A DNA stretch of 64,000 bases, taken from the NCBI GenBank assembly GCA_003168255.1, contig PMSU01000109.1:1-64000 (forward strand), in the 5' to 3' direction. This stretch comes from Actinomycetota bacterium. Lineage in GTDB: Bacteria; Actinomycetota; Actinomycetes; Streptosporangiales; Streptosporangiaceae. This document shows, piece after piece, positions 8,855 to 16,624 of the stretch. Position 1 is the stretch's first letter. The number at the start of each line of letters is the position of its first letter. Both the position numbers and the translations under genes were made by a program. Below the pieces are notes generated by a model, which was not told the origin of the DNA, made no database searches, and saw nothing but the letters and a program-made list of their open reading frames with translations.

Positions 8855-8990
8855 GCCCCAGTGTGACACCAGGCATCCGCGCATGCCGCGTCTGGTGCAG
8901 GTTACGCGGGCTTCGTGGCGGCGGTGCGCAGTCGCAGTTTCAGGTCATCACGAACTTCACCGAGCTGGCCTCAGTTCCCGCCGGTTACCT

Positions 8991-9347
8991 GTGCCGTTCA
9001 CTGATCAGCTGCGGCTGGCAGCGGCTGCTTACCTGGCCCGGTTCAAGGGCTCTTCCCGCGAGCACACCGAATCCGACCTCCGTTCCTTCCTCACCTGGTG
9101 CGCAGAGCGGGGCCTGGACCCGCTGGCTGCACGACGTCCGCATCTGGAGCAGCGCGCCTCGGCCATCAAGGAGGCCGCCTACGGACCCGACCACCCCGAA
9201 GTCGCCAGGACCCTCGGCAACCTGGGCACCGTCCAGCGGGAGCTGGGCGACCTGGCCGACGCCCGCGCCACCCTCCAGCGCGCCCTGGCCATCTGCCCGC
9301 CGCGCAACGGCACGGGGACGGAAGGTGACCCCTTAAAAGCTGAGTGA
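8991..9347 (+). pseudogene. Chimeric remnant: integrase N-terminal domain joined to TPR fragment
   Basis: From 8991 the frame reads VPFTDQLRLAAAAYLARFKG, then HTESDLRSFLTWCAERGLDP and ARRPHLE, the SAM-like core-binding domain of tyrosine recombinases. At about 9150 it passes in frame into RASAIKEAAYGPDHPEVART, then LGNLGTVQRELGDLADARAT. This is a tetratricopeptide repeat of the kind found in actinomycete NB-ARC/TPR proteins. The integrase catalytic domain is absent. The join of two unrelated partial domains indicates a deletion or recombination scar. Confidence 0.65.
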
Positions 9348-9383
9348 AGTTATCTATTCTGGGTCGCCGTAAACAAACCCAGC
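9339..9383 (+). repeat. Imperfect direct repeat, copy 1 (partner at 10501-10545)
   Basis: The segment reads GCTG, GTGAAGTTAT, then GGGTCGC and AACCCA. It matches the segment at 10501-10545 at roughly four of every five positions, in the same orientation. The pair encloses the pentapeptide-repeat gene. Confidence 0.6.
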
Positions 9384-9449
9384 ATTAGGTTGCGCGCCCG
9401 TTTCGGGCTGTGATCGCACCCGTGCCCGCCACGGAAGTTGTCCGAGTCG

Positions 9450-10361
9450 TTAACCTCCCGCGTTGACACGCCTGAGCAGTCCCGAGCCGGGGTCTCGCGC
9501 CCATCCCTCTGGCACCTCCTCAGACCGTGCGAGGAGGGTGAAGGCGGGGTTCGCGTGGGTGAGGTCGACGCCGGTGAGGACCGCGTAGCCGATATTCGCG
9601 TCGGTGAGGTTCGCCTCGGTGAGGTTCGCGTCGGTGAGGACCGTGCCGTTAAGGTTCGCGCGCACGAGGTTCGCGCGGGTGAGGTTCGCGCGGGTGAGGT
9701 CCGCCCCGGCCAGGTTTGCGCTCATGAGATCCGCGTCCGTGAGGTCCGAGCCCGTCAGATAGATCTGCCGCGTGTCGTAGCTTGCGTTTCGGCGCCCTAT
9801 GACGTCGATCGCGGATTGCACGTCCGGGCGGGTTGGGCGCCGACCCGGCGCGTCAGTCGTAAGACCTGTAGGTGCCCAAGGCTCGTGGGAGTACTCGCGG
9901 ACGAAGGCCGCTAGGACCTCGATCACGGCCGGGTGATCTATGGCGGAATCGCGGGCGATGCGCTCTAGCGCATAGATGCCGCCTATCCGGACGGTGGTCT
10001 TGTCGTGGCCAAGTTGGCTAATCCCCTTGGTGTATCTGTCGGTGATCTCGCCCCTGCTGTCGATCTCCTGTCTCTTGCGGTCAATCACCTGCCCGGCCAG
10101 GGTCGCCTTCGCAGCCCGCCACGTATACCTCGCTGTAAGTGCCGCCGCCCCCACGAGCGCTAGCGCTGCGACCAGCGCCCCCCGGGCAGCGTTTTCAGCC
10201 CCCAAACGGGCGGCAGCCGTCAGTCCTGCAGATGGATGACGCGTCAACTCTGATGGGAGCCACCAGATCGCGGCGACCAACGCAACGAGAAACATGAGGA
10301 CTGCCAGCACCCACAGCAGAGGCACGCCACACCGTCTCGACCAACTCGACAGCACGGACAA
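9450..10361 (-). CDS. Membrane-anchored pentapeptide-repeat protein
   Basis: The 303-residue protein has two N-terminal membrane segments (about residues 13-33 and 62-80) and a charged linker (about 88-200, with GGIYALERIARDSAIDHP). A pentapeptide-repeat solenoid occupies about residues 205-270 (ADLTRANLTRANLVRANLNG and similar A(D/N)LXX units). Pentapeptide repeats fold as right-handed beta-helices used for protein binding; the linker motif is common in actinomycete proteins of this type. It is flanked by direct repeats at 9339-9383 and 10501-10545, suggesting it arrived as a cassette. Function is unknown. Confidence 0.85.
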   Translation of the reverse strand: MSVLSSWSRRCGVPLLWVLAVLMFLVALVAAIWWLPSELTRHPSAGLTAAARLGAENAARGALVAALALVGAAALTARYTWRAAKATLAGQVIDRKRQEIDSRGEITDRYTKGISQLGHDKTTVRIGGIYALERIARDSAIDHPAVIEVLAAFVREYSHEPWAPTGLTTDAPGRRPTRPDVQSAIDVIGRRNASYDTRQIYLTGSDLTDADLMSANLAGADLTRANLTRANLVRANLNGTVLTDANLTEANLTDANIGYAVLTGVDLTHANPAFTLLARSEEVPEGWARDPGSGLLRRVNAGG

Positions 10362-10500
10362 GACGCTAGGCGCGCCTGCCCCGGCGTGACGTGTCTTTCC
10401 TTAATCTCACCCATCGAGGCACGCCCAGCAGGAGATGGAATCTCCGAAACGGCCTGAGCGCCGGGGCACGACCCGGACGGGATGCGACGCGCCTAAGACG

Positions 10501-10545
10501 GCTGGGTGAAGTTATGCACTCGGGGTCGCAGTAGATAACCCACCA
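10501..10545 (+). repeat. Imperfect direct repeat, copy 2 (partner at 9339-9383)
   Basis: The segment reads GCTGGGTGAAGTTAT, then GGGGTCGC and AACCCACCA, matching the copy at 9339. It lies upstream of the pentapeptide-repeat gene. The remaining DNA between 10362 and 10762 shows no gene I can support. Confidence 0.6.
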
Positions 10546-10762
10546 CGCGGTTTATGGGATGGGGACCACACGTCATGCTCGTGGCCGGACAACCCGCATG
10601 TGACCAAACGCCGAGCAAGACCACATTGGCCACACCCGCCATCGACGCCTGGCTGGCTCCCATCCGGGCCGCCGCCGGGAGCGCTCTGGGAAAAAGCGCT
10701 CCCATTTGCGCTCCCACTGAGCCGGAAACGGGCCACCACGGCAGGCGTACAACGCTCTGACC

Positions 10763-10813
10763 TGGGTGGGCGCAACTGGGGATCGAACCAGTGACCCCTC
10801 GCTTGTAAGGCGT
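10763..10813 (-). other. Partial tRNA-Val 3' half: candidate att site (att1)
   Basis: The complement of this segment carries the anticodon 3' side, T-stem/loop and acceptor 3' strand of a tRNA-Val, ending in a CCA-like sequence. It matches the 47-bp core at 19395 and 24648 except for changes in the T-arm (GGGGATC in place of GGGTTC on the plus strand) and acceptor. The 5' half of a tRNA is absent, so it is not a gene. It most likely marks the far end of an older element integrated in the same tRNA family. Confidence 0.65.
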
Positions 10814-10979
10814 GCCAGAAACGTCCCATGCCGTCTCCAGAGGTGTATGGACGTGCCGCTCACCTGGGATGACTGTCCCTGGGTGTCGCTGCGTGCCTGT
10901 TGGCAGTTGCTCGTGTTGGCTCCCCCCTTGGCTCCCCCGTGGGTTGTCTCCAGTGGACCCACAACCCGGCAGACGGTAG

Positions 10980-10993
10980 TGTTACATGTAACA
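10980..10993. promoter_or_regulatory. Perfect 14-bp palindrome, candidate MazE operator
   Basis: TGTTACATGTAACA is a perfect inverted repeat ending 11 bases before the mazE ATG. Toxin-antitoxin operons are normally autorepressed by the antitoxin or complex at such palindromes. The position over the start region fits repression of mazEF. Confidence 0.6.
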
Positions 10994-11004
10994 ATGGGAG
11001 GGTC

Positions 11005-11217
11005 ATGGCAGACACCAACTCACGGCACCGGGTAGCCGCACACCGCGCCCGGCTGCGCGCCCAAGGCCTTCGGCCAGTCCAAATCTGGGTACCCGACGTC
11101 ACCGCTGAAGGGTTCGCCGCCGAAGCCCACCGCCAGTCCCGCGCCGTCGCCGCCAGCCAAACCGCCAATGACGACCAGTCCTTCATAGATTCCATATCCG
11201 ACTGGCCCGAGGAGTGA
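11005..11217 (+). CDS. mazE: MazE-family antitoxin (DUF3018)
   Basis: The 70-residue protein opens with RHRVAAHRARLRAQGLRPVQ, then IWVPDV and FAAEAHRQSRAV, the DNA-binding core of the DUF3018/MazE antitoxin group. Its acidic C-terminus (SFIDSISDWPEE) is the typical toxin-wrapping tail. The ATG at 11005 was chosen because GGGAGGG lies just upstream and an operator-like palindrome precedes it. The stop overlaps the toxin start. It should neutralise the adjacent MazF and repress the operon. Confidence 0.85.
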   Translation: MADTNSRHRVAAHRARLRAQGLRPVQIWVPDVTAEGFAAEAHRQSRAVAASQTANDDQSFIDSISDWPEE

Positions 11218-11546
11218 GACGCGCCGAAATCTGGACAGTCTCCGGCGGCGCCGACTACACCGGCAAACCGCGGCCCGCCGTCATCATCCAGGACGACCAC
11301 TTCGACACCGACTCGGTCACCCTCTGCCCCTTCACCTCCGACCTCACCGACGCACCCCTGCTCCGGCTCCTGATCGAGCCCGATCAGGGCAACGGCCTGG
11401 GCACACCGAGCCGGATCATGGTCGACAAGGTCACCACCGTGCGCCGATCCAAGCTCGGCGCCAAGATCGGCACCCTCGGCGATGCCGACCTCCTGCGTCT
11501 CAACCGCGCCCTCGTCGTCTTCCTCGGCATCGCCACCACCATATGA
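11214..11546 (+). CDS. mazF: MazF/PemK-family endoribonuclease toxin
   Basis: The 110-residue protein begins RRAEIWTVSGG, followed by KPRPAVIIQDD, VTLCPFTSDL and PSRIMVDKVTTVRRSKLGAK. These are the conserved strands of the MazF/PemK fold, including the Arg and Thr/Ser residues used for RNA cleavage. It starts with GTG overlapping the mazE stop, so translation is coupled. MazF toxins cleave mRNA at short motifs to arrest growth; here the pair probably stabilises the integrated region. Confidence 0.9.
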   Translation: MRRAEIWTVSGGADYTGKPRPAVIIQDDHFDTDSVTLCPFTSDLTDAPLLRLLIEPDQGNGLGTPSRIMVDKVTTVRRSKLGAKIGTLGDADLLRLNRALVVFLGIATTI

Positions 11547-11569
11547 ACACCCACCAACCCCGAATCCAC

Positions 11570-11764
11570 ACCCTTACAGGCGCTGCCTGGTACAACGGCA
11601 CCCGGCTGCACTCCTCACTCGAATACCGCAGCCCCACCGACTACGAAAACAACCACCACGAAAACGTCATGCAAGTAGCCCGACCACTCATCAACCCTGT
11701 CCGTCAAAGCGGGGCAACCTCACTATGTGGTGATCATCGGTGGTGGGCCACCGAGGCCGAATAG
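11570..11764 (+). pseudogene. IS3-family transposase C-terminal fragment
   Basis: The segment AWYNGTRLHSSLEYRSPTDY, followed by ENNHHENVMQVA, is the characteristic end of the IS3-family integrase-core transposase. Everything upstream of it, including the DDE residues, is missing; the mazF gene lies directly before it. The tail after about 11675 is off-pattern. This is a dead IS scrap. Confidence 0.7.
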
Positions 11765-11908
11765 GTGAGCAATCCCGTGTACGACCGCTGACAAGATGGT
11801 CTGGATGACTCTGGGCGGTACCGCATCGGTGAGGAAGGTGCTGACCAAGCTCCCATAGAACACCATTAGCCAGTCTTTGCGGCCTAGCCGCTTGCTTGCC
11901 TCTTTGAC
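11723..11908 (-). pseudogene. C-terminal fragment of an unknown hydrophobic protein
   Basis: On the minus strand an open stretch with no start codon reads KEASKRLGRKDWLMVFYGSL, then VSTFLTDAVPPRVIQTILSA and HLFGLGGPPPMITT, stopping at 11723. The composition is protein-like, with one hydrophobic helix and an amphipathic helix. A TGA lies directly upstream in frame. I do not recognise the family. It looks like the tail of a longer protein cut off by the neighbouring transposase fragments. Confidence 0.35.
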
Positions 11909-11926
11909 TCATCCAGTCGCTGGTCG

Positions 11927-12127
11927 ATGGCGGACAATTGCCAGGCGATCCGGCGTGACACGTTCGGCTCGGTGCGCGTGCTCATTCATGCGATCAGCAG
12001 TTACATCGCCTCGTGGAATGAGAATTCTGCTCCGTTCGAGTGGGCCGCAACCGCTGATGAGATCATCGCAAAGGTAGCGATCGTTAACCGGGACTTCAAG
12101 AAACTGCTTGCCTGCAATCTGCAGTAA
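11927..12127 (+). pseudogene. IS630-family transposase C-terminal fragment
   Basis: The 66-codon stretch contains VRVLIHAISSYIASWNENSA, then PFEWAATADEIIAKVA, the typical terminal region of IS630 transposases. The catalytic domain is missing. It adds to the cluster of IS debris between 11570 and 12130. Confidence 0.7.
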
Positions 12128-12149
12128 AGCATACTCAATTAGGAGATAC

Positions 12150-12199
12150 TAGCCACTACAGACGATCGAGCCCACTCAGCACGGCCATGAACGCACATT
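12150..12199 (+). repeat. 50-bp direct repeat, copy 1 (partner at 12890-12939)
   Basis: The segment begins TAGCCACTACAGACGATCGA and ends near GAACGCACATT. It matches 12890-12939 at 47 of 50 positions, in the same orientation. The pair brackets the orphan PIN-domain gene. Confidence 0.85.
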
Positions 12200-12286
12200 C
12201 CCGAGTTGGGCCAATTTAGTGCGCAACCTGAATCGGCTGCCGACAAACTTGGCAGCCAGGACATCAGGAGAACCCTCGCTCGACGG

Positions 12287-12691
12287 TTACCCCTGAGCGA
12301 GCAGGTCGTCGATAACGGCGACCGTCACGAGGTCCCGGGCTGTGGCCGCGAGGCTTGGGTCTACCGTGATCAAGGCGTCAGCCTGCAGCCGGGTAACCGC
12401 GAGGTACTCGGCGTCCCTGAGGGTGTCCCAGTCATGCTGACGTGCGATCTGCCAGGCGGCGCGGCGCGACACCCGGTCACCGAGCAGCCGCATCTTCATC
12501 TCAGTCATCCGCTCGTGTGCCGCCAGGGCTGCCGCTTCGGCACGCTTACCTGCGCGGACGTCGCGCAGCAGCAGCTCCAGCGCCTCCAAGCGGATCGAGT
12601 TCGGTGCCACCAGCTGGTGGCTCGGATCGACGTGAAGCCTGGCGTCCACGAGATGGAGCAAGGTCGGTGCGTCGATCACATAGCGGGCCAT
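12287..12691 (-). CDS. PIN-domain ribonuclease toxin (VapC-like), no visible antitoxin
   Basis: The 134-residue protein begins MARYVIDAPTLLHLVD, with the first PIN aspartate at residue 7. An internal NSIRLEALELLLRDV gives the conserved Glu, and the closing acidic residues are in TLRDAEYLAVTRLQADALIT and VDPSL. PIN toxins cut tRNA or rRNA using a Mg-bound acid cluster. The ATG at 12691 is preferred to one eight codons upstream because the fold starts there. No VapB-like antitoxin lies on either side, so the gene is an orphan or has lost its partner. Confidence 0.8.
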   Translation of the reverse strand: MARYVIDAPTLLHLVDARLHVDPSHQLVAPNSIRLEALELLLRDVRAGKRAEAAALAAHERMTEMKMRLLGDRVSRRAAWQIARQHDWDTLRDAEYLAVTRLQADALITVDPSLAATARDLVTVAVIDDLLAQG

Positions 12692-12889
12692 GGGACGCAG
12701 CTTAGCCGGGTTCAATTAGTGCGCAGTTCCCGCCATCGGGGCAGGGAATCCCCAGGTCAGCGACCTGTAAGTTGCTCGAGTGCTCGAACGTGACTCAAGT
12801 CGGGTCACAGCTAGACCAGCGAAGCCAACCAGAACGGCGGGTAGGCGCGCGGATATCGAACGGTGAAGCACGCTACGGGCTTGCCGAGC

Positions 12890-12939
12890 TAGCCACTACA
12901 GACGATCGAGCCCACTCGGCACGGCCACGAACGCGCATT
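12890..12939 (+). repeat. 50-bp direct repeat, copy 2 (partner at 12150-12199)
   Basis: The segment begins TAGCCACTACAGACGATCGA and has three substitutions relative to copy 1. Between 12692 and 13140 I find no other gene. A segment near 13020 (GGCTCCCTGTTTGGCTCCCC) resembles the GGCTCC-rich DNA near 10918. Confidence 0.85.
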
Positions 12940-13140
12940 GCCATCAACGGCAAGGGCAGCCCGTGTGGCAAGCCGGCCAACAGTCCCGGACGTCGCTGGA
13001 CGTCTCCTGGCGGTTGCGTGGCTCCCTGTTTGGCTCCCCCTACCCGGGCGAGTTGGGCCCGGCGCTGTAATCGCAGAGGCATCGCTGTCACTCGCACCAA
13101 GACGAGGGGTCACCATATTCACGCAAGTTCGAATACAAGT

Positions 13141-13434
13141 ATGATAAAGTGTCTTTACGTGGAGGTAATGCGTCGTTACTCGAACCGTTCAGATCTTCTC
13201 GAACCCGTGCTTGACGTGCTGCGACGCATTAAGGCAGGCGATCAGGAGGACGAGCCGGGCGGGGTCCAGTCGCGGCAAGTTGACTCTTTGCGGCCCAGTG
13301 ATCGGCTATGTGAAGTGGACATACAGGAGATCAGCGAGCGGTTCCGAGCCGGAGAGCCGAAGCTCCGACTAGCCGTAGAGTACGACATGAGCCTGAGCAC
13401 TATTAAGCGATTGTTGAGAAAACACCAAAGGTGA
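13141..13434 (+). CDS. Small helix-turn-helix protein, resolvase-tail type
   Basis: The 97-residue protein ends in VDIQEISERFRAG, then AVEYDMSLSTIKRLLRKHQR, a Hin-type helix-turn-helix. The N-terminal half (LLEPVLDVLRRIKAGDQED) is helical and lacks the serine-recombinase catalytic domain. Two starts are possible, ATG 13141 or ATG 13168; a GGAGG sits only two bases before the latter, too close for usual spacing, so I list the longer form. A related remnant lies at 7384-7608. It may be a regulator derived from a recombinase. Confidence 0.5.
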   Translation: MIKCLYVEVMRRYSNRSDLLEPVLDVLRRIKAGDQEDEPGGVQSRQVDSLRPSDRLCEVDIQEISERFRAGEPKLRLAVEYDMSLSTIKRLLRKHQR

Positions 13435-13539
13435 CTCCGTATGAGGGGCAGCCAATCTGCTACAGGTATAGGCAACCCGTCATCTCACAGAGCTTTCGCA
13501 GGTCAAAGCGTCGCTACAGGGAGTTGCAGTAACTTCGGT

Positions 13540-14058
13540 CTAGCGTCGGTCAGTTAGGTTCACTCCCACCCAGGACGCGAGTTGATTACGGTCTGCCTCA
13601 GACTGAAGCAGGATCACGAAGCTGCGAGGGTGCGATGTCTCTATGGTGTAAGGGAATCCGCTGGGTTCACCGCTGGCATACCCAGCCTTAATGTCGGTTC
13701 GATTGATAAGGGCAGTAGCGACGTTGCCGAGCGCGCCCTGCTTGTATGAAACAGCCAAGGTGCGCTCAGATAGCGCCAGGCTGATCGGTGTCCGCACGCG
13801 GACGTTACCATTGCGCTCAGTGAACTGCAGCGGCGCGAAGAATGCCACGAAACGAGTTTGACCGGGGGCCGTGAGTTCATGCTGCATGACAGCAGACCGG
13901 CAGTGGTTCTCGAGCTTGGCGTCTGTGATCGCTTGCCCGCTGGCTACGGCCCGTCTCGACTGAGGATCGGTTACCAGCGTTTTTCTGAGGCGCATGACGC
14001 CCGCCGTCACCAGAATGATGATGATGGTTACTAACCAAAGCCAGATAGGCAGGACCAT
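13540..14058 (-). CDS. Membrane-anchored hypothetical protein
   Basis: The 172-residue protein has one N-terminal membrane helix (LPIWLWLVTIIIILVTAGVM) and a basic stop-transfer. The soluble domain contains FVAFFAPLQFTERNGNVRVR and SFVILLQSEADRNQLASWVG. The ATG at 14058 is set by GGAGG eight bases upstream. Its lower GC content than the core genes fits an acquired region. The soluble domain may be PH-like, but that is only an impression; function is unknown. Confidence 0.55.
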   Translation of the reverse strand: MVLPIWLWLVTIIIILVTAGVMRLRKTLVTDPQSRRAVASGQAITDAKLENHCRSAVMQHELTAPGQTRFVAFFAPLQFTERNGNVRVRTPISLALSERTLAVSYKQGALGNVATALINRTDIKAGYASGEPSGFPYTIETSHPRSFVILLQSEADRNQLASWVGVNLTDRR

Positions 14059-14182
14059 TCTAGAAACCTCCAACGTCAGCCGTTCGGGTTGCCCAGTGCC
14101 GCGCTTATTTAGTTAGTCGGGCTTGCCATGGCTGACCGGCTGATGGAGTTTGCCGGGTCGCCTGGGAACTTGGCAGTTCGGC

Positions 14183-14716
14183 TCAGGCCATGCTCACGAA
14201 GTGGCAGTCCTCTTCGTTCACTGGGTCGGATATGTACCGGCCACCCAGGCCTGAGACGAGGCCATCCAGCATCTGCACGTATCTGCCGCCGTTCCAGATG
14301 CGACCAGCGTCGTCAAGACGCCATTTTAGGAGCGAGATGCCAATATGGGTTGCACCGTCATCGCCGCTGCCCGCTGTCGCTATTCGACCGAGCCAGCCCT
14401 GAATGAACTTATTGTTGAGCCCTTGCTCTATGGCGAACTTAGGCGACACCCCGAAGGTCACCATGAGATGGGTGGCTTGTCTGAGCAAGAAGTAATGCCG
14501 CTTGGTAGGCGACGTATCCTTGCTGGCCCAACGCATGAAGCGGTTTTGCGTCGCCAATGATGCTTCGAATGCAGCATCGGACGCGCTGTTCCAGGTATCG
14601 AACAGCCCTTGAACCGCCTCGGCCACGCTGGTTGGTGCGCAGGCAACTGCAAGCACCCGGGTCGCTGCCACTCGCTGGCTCGCCTCTTTGTACGACGAAC
14701 GCTGCCCTAAGCCCAC
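14183..14716 (-). CDS. Hypothetical protein of the integration hotspot
   Basis: The 177-residue soluble protein has no recognised domain. Notable segments are LRQATHLMVTFGVSPKFAIE and ISLLKWRLDDAGRIWNGGRY. The GTG start follows an AGGGGGG purine tract. Codon use and protein-like composition support a real gene. From 14717 to 15274 I see no other gene. Confidence 0.5.
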   Translation of the reverse strand: MGLGQRSSYKEASQRVAATRVLAVACAPTSVAEAVQGLFDTWNSASDAAFEASLATQNRFMRWASKDTSPTKRHYFLLRQATHLMVTFGVSPKFAIEQGLNNKFIQGWLGRIATAGSGDDGATHIGISLLKWRLDDAGRIWNGGRYVQMLDGLVSGLGGRYISDPVNEEDCHFVSMA

Positions 14717-15274
14717 GGACGCCCCCTAAATCTGGTCACGCGGCTAGTTGTCAGGGATGATACATGACAGCGATACCAATCTCTACGAAACGCCCACCTT
14801 CTCCGGCCAGAGCTTCCTCGGGCTCCCCGGCGCCGGTCGGCGCGAGCGCACGCAAGGTGGCCGAACAGTGGCTCGGACAGGGACCCGCCCAGAAGAAACT
14901 GAGCCACGGCTCATCCGGGCTCTCTGGTAGAAATGACCCTTGATCGTCTCGGTCTCCTCGGCAATCACCTGACATGTGTGACCAGACCGAGGCGCCAGCG
15001 ACGGCCAGCTTCTCTCGTAGCCCAGCTACCAACTGCTCAGCATGGCCCTGGACTGTAGAGGTAGGACTGCGCTTCCAGAACGTGCCAACTGAACTCTTCT
15101 GCCCTGGACGCGAAACTGCTAAAATCTGCGCGACTGATCATGTTCAGGAGAATTGTATGATTGACGGGCGGCGACCAGCAGCGCAGTCGTGATCGGGGGG
15201 TCAAAGTCTCACGAGCCTGTGATCCGAGTTGCGTGATGATCCGTCTCCCCAAGCCAAGAATGGAGCAATGTGCT

Positions 15275-15358
15275 ATGACAAGAGTGCAGAGAATTCAGTT
15301 AATTGTTCTCGGGTGTGTAGCCGTCTTGCTACTGATCATCTGGCTCGCAGGTAGATGA
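15275..15358 (+). CDS. 27-residue single-pass membrane peptide
   Basis: The peptide is a short basic head (MTRVQRIQ), one hydrophobic helix (LIVLGCVAVLLLIIWLAG) and a terminal Arg. A GGAG lies nine bases before the ATG. Size and layout resemble small membrane peptides, including type I toxins, but no antisense RNA or partner is evident. It precedes a 123-residue hypothetical gene by 63 bases and may be cotranscribed with it. Confidence 0.4.
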   Translation: MTRVQRIQLIVLGCVAVLLLIIWLAGR

Positions 15359-15421
15359 GCCGCAGCGCCTCGTAGTAAGCCCTGCGCGCCAGAGCCGAGC
15401 AAAGAGAACGAAGGTGCTCGC

Positions 15422-15793
15422 ATGGGAAAGTTCTCAGACCTGAAGAGAATGAATAAGGTAACGGATTTTGCGACGAGTGCAGCGAAGCGCGGCGGGGCAT
15501 TCGAAACTAGCTGTTCTCCTGAGCAGATCCTGGCCTGGCTTAAGGCTACTCGCATACAAGTGGTCGATGAAAGCCCGACCGCACTGTCCGTCAATCCTAT
15601 TTACAAACACGGCAACGTCGGATCCGAGGTTATCAGCGCACAAGTCTCTGCAGGCAGTAAACTGCCGACTCTTGTGACTATAGAGGTACAGCTCAACGCG
15701 CAGCCCGGCTCCGTCAATCCAAATGCTATCCCGCCGATCTTTGGATTGCTGTCGCAGGTAAGCAAGGTGGACCCGACCTGGCAACCTGTCTGA
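15422..15793 (+). CDS. Hypothetical soluble protein
   Basis: The 123-residue protein contains AAKRGGAFETSCSPEQILAW and VTIEVQLNAQPGSVNPNAIP. The alternation of strands and helices suggests a compact alpha/beta fold, perhaps START/Bet v1-like from the pattern, but I cannot confirm this. A GAAGG lies before the ATG. It follows the 27-residue membrane peptide. Confidence 0.5.
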   Translation: MGKFSDLKRMNKVTDFATSAAKRGGAFETSCSPEQILAWLKATRIQVVDESPTALSVNPIYKHGNVGSEVISAQVSAGSKLPTLVTIEVQLNAQPGSVNPNAIPPIFGLLSQVSKVDPTWQPV

Positions 15794-15827
15794 ACTGGTG
15801 CTCGTTTGCATCAACAAATTAAAGCTT

Positions 15828-16155
15828 CTAAGGCTGGCCCGGAGGGAGCTTTTCTAAGTCTTCAAGTAATTCGAGCACTCGTGCCCAGTCATGTGCGCGA
15901 GATCCAGAGACGCTTTCTTTAGGAAGCTCGAGTTGTCCTACTAGGTTTGCAACTTCGACAAATCTCGGGTCGCCACAAGGAGCGTCTTTAGCAGCCAGGG
16001 ATCGGGTTGGTCGGTAGCCTTTCGTTATACCAGCTGTTGAAGTTATCGTTTCCCATTAGGCAGACCATCATGTAGGCGACCTTGGTGTCGGGTAACTGCC
16101 CTAACTTTGCAGCGCACCGCTTCCAGTAGGCTATTGCTCCTTCAATTGTTTGATT
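15828..16155 (-). pseudogene. Frameshifted fragment of unknown protein beside the IS701-type element
   Basis: On the minus strand the first frame reads TIEGAIAYWKRCAAKLGQLP, then MMVCLMGNDNFNSWYNERLP, and stops at 15988. A second frame continues AAKDAPCGDPRFVEVANLVG, then RAHDWARVLELLEDLEKLPP to the stop at 15828. Joined, they look like one protein of unknown family with a single frameshift near 16000. Its 5' end is lost close to the IS boundary at 16175. Confidence 0.45.
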
Positions 16156-16214
16156 TCAGTCACGTGCATTAACACTCGACTTTCGCACTTTTGCCGGGTG
16201 TCGGATGAGCGCGG

Positions 16215-16556
16215 TCAGTTTCCGGTTCCGGGGCCGGCGTAGAGGATGAAGGTGTCGTCTATCCCTTGTTCTGGCGTGCCTGTTACCGGCCCGAACGAGC
16301 CGGGCAGTTCGGCTTCGGTGTACTGGCCGGTGCTGGCCTTGTAGATCGCGATGGCCCAGTGGTCGGCGGAGCCTTGGTAGCGAAGGCGCAGGATCGGGGT
16401 GGGGCCGGAGCGGCCGGGCAGGAGCGCGGCGACGTAGCAGTACTGGCCGCGGTGGCGCACGAGGGGCTCGCCGAGGCGGGGCCAGCCGGCCGTGACGTGG
16501 GCGGTGATCCGGCGGGTGACGGCGTTGCGGGTCTGCTGGTCGGGTGTTTGCGGCAC
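16215..16556 (-). CDS. Hypothetical passenger protein inside the IS
   Basis: The 113-residue protein contains ARRITAHV-like segment AVTRRITAHVTAGWPRLGEP, then GQYCYVAALLPGR, DHWAIAIYKASTGQYTEAEL and DDTFILYAGPG. It reads as a well-folded alpha/beta protein of unknown function. It lies between the left inverted repeat and the divergent transposase, so it would move with the element. No toxin, resistance or regulatory motif is visible. Confidence 0.6.
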   Translation of the reverse strand: MPQTPDQQTRNAVTRRITAHVTAGWPRLGEPLVRHRGQYCYVAALLPGRSGPTPILRLRYQGSADHWAIAIYKASTGQYTEAELPGSFGPVTGTPEQGIDDTFILYAGPGTGN

Positions 16557-16624
16557 GCTTTCATGATGGCTGGCGGCAGCCGCCGGCCGTGCCCGGATAC
16601 CGCTGATGAAACAGGTTCCCGCCG

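Noticed and set aside
10763-10813. Second tRNA-Val gene
   Set aside because: Only the 3' half is present; no D-arm or 5' acceptor strand can be drawn.
12772-13140. N-terminal extension of the HTH gene ending at 13434
   Set aside because: The extension overlaps the 50-bp direct repeat, has no protein-like pattern, and shorter starts at 13141 or 13168 give a compact domain.
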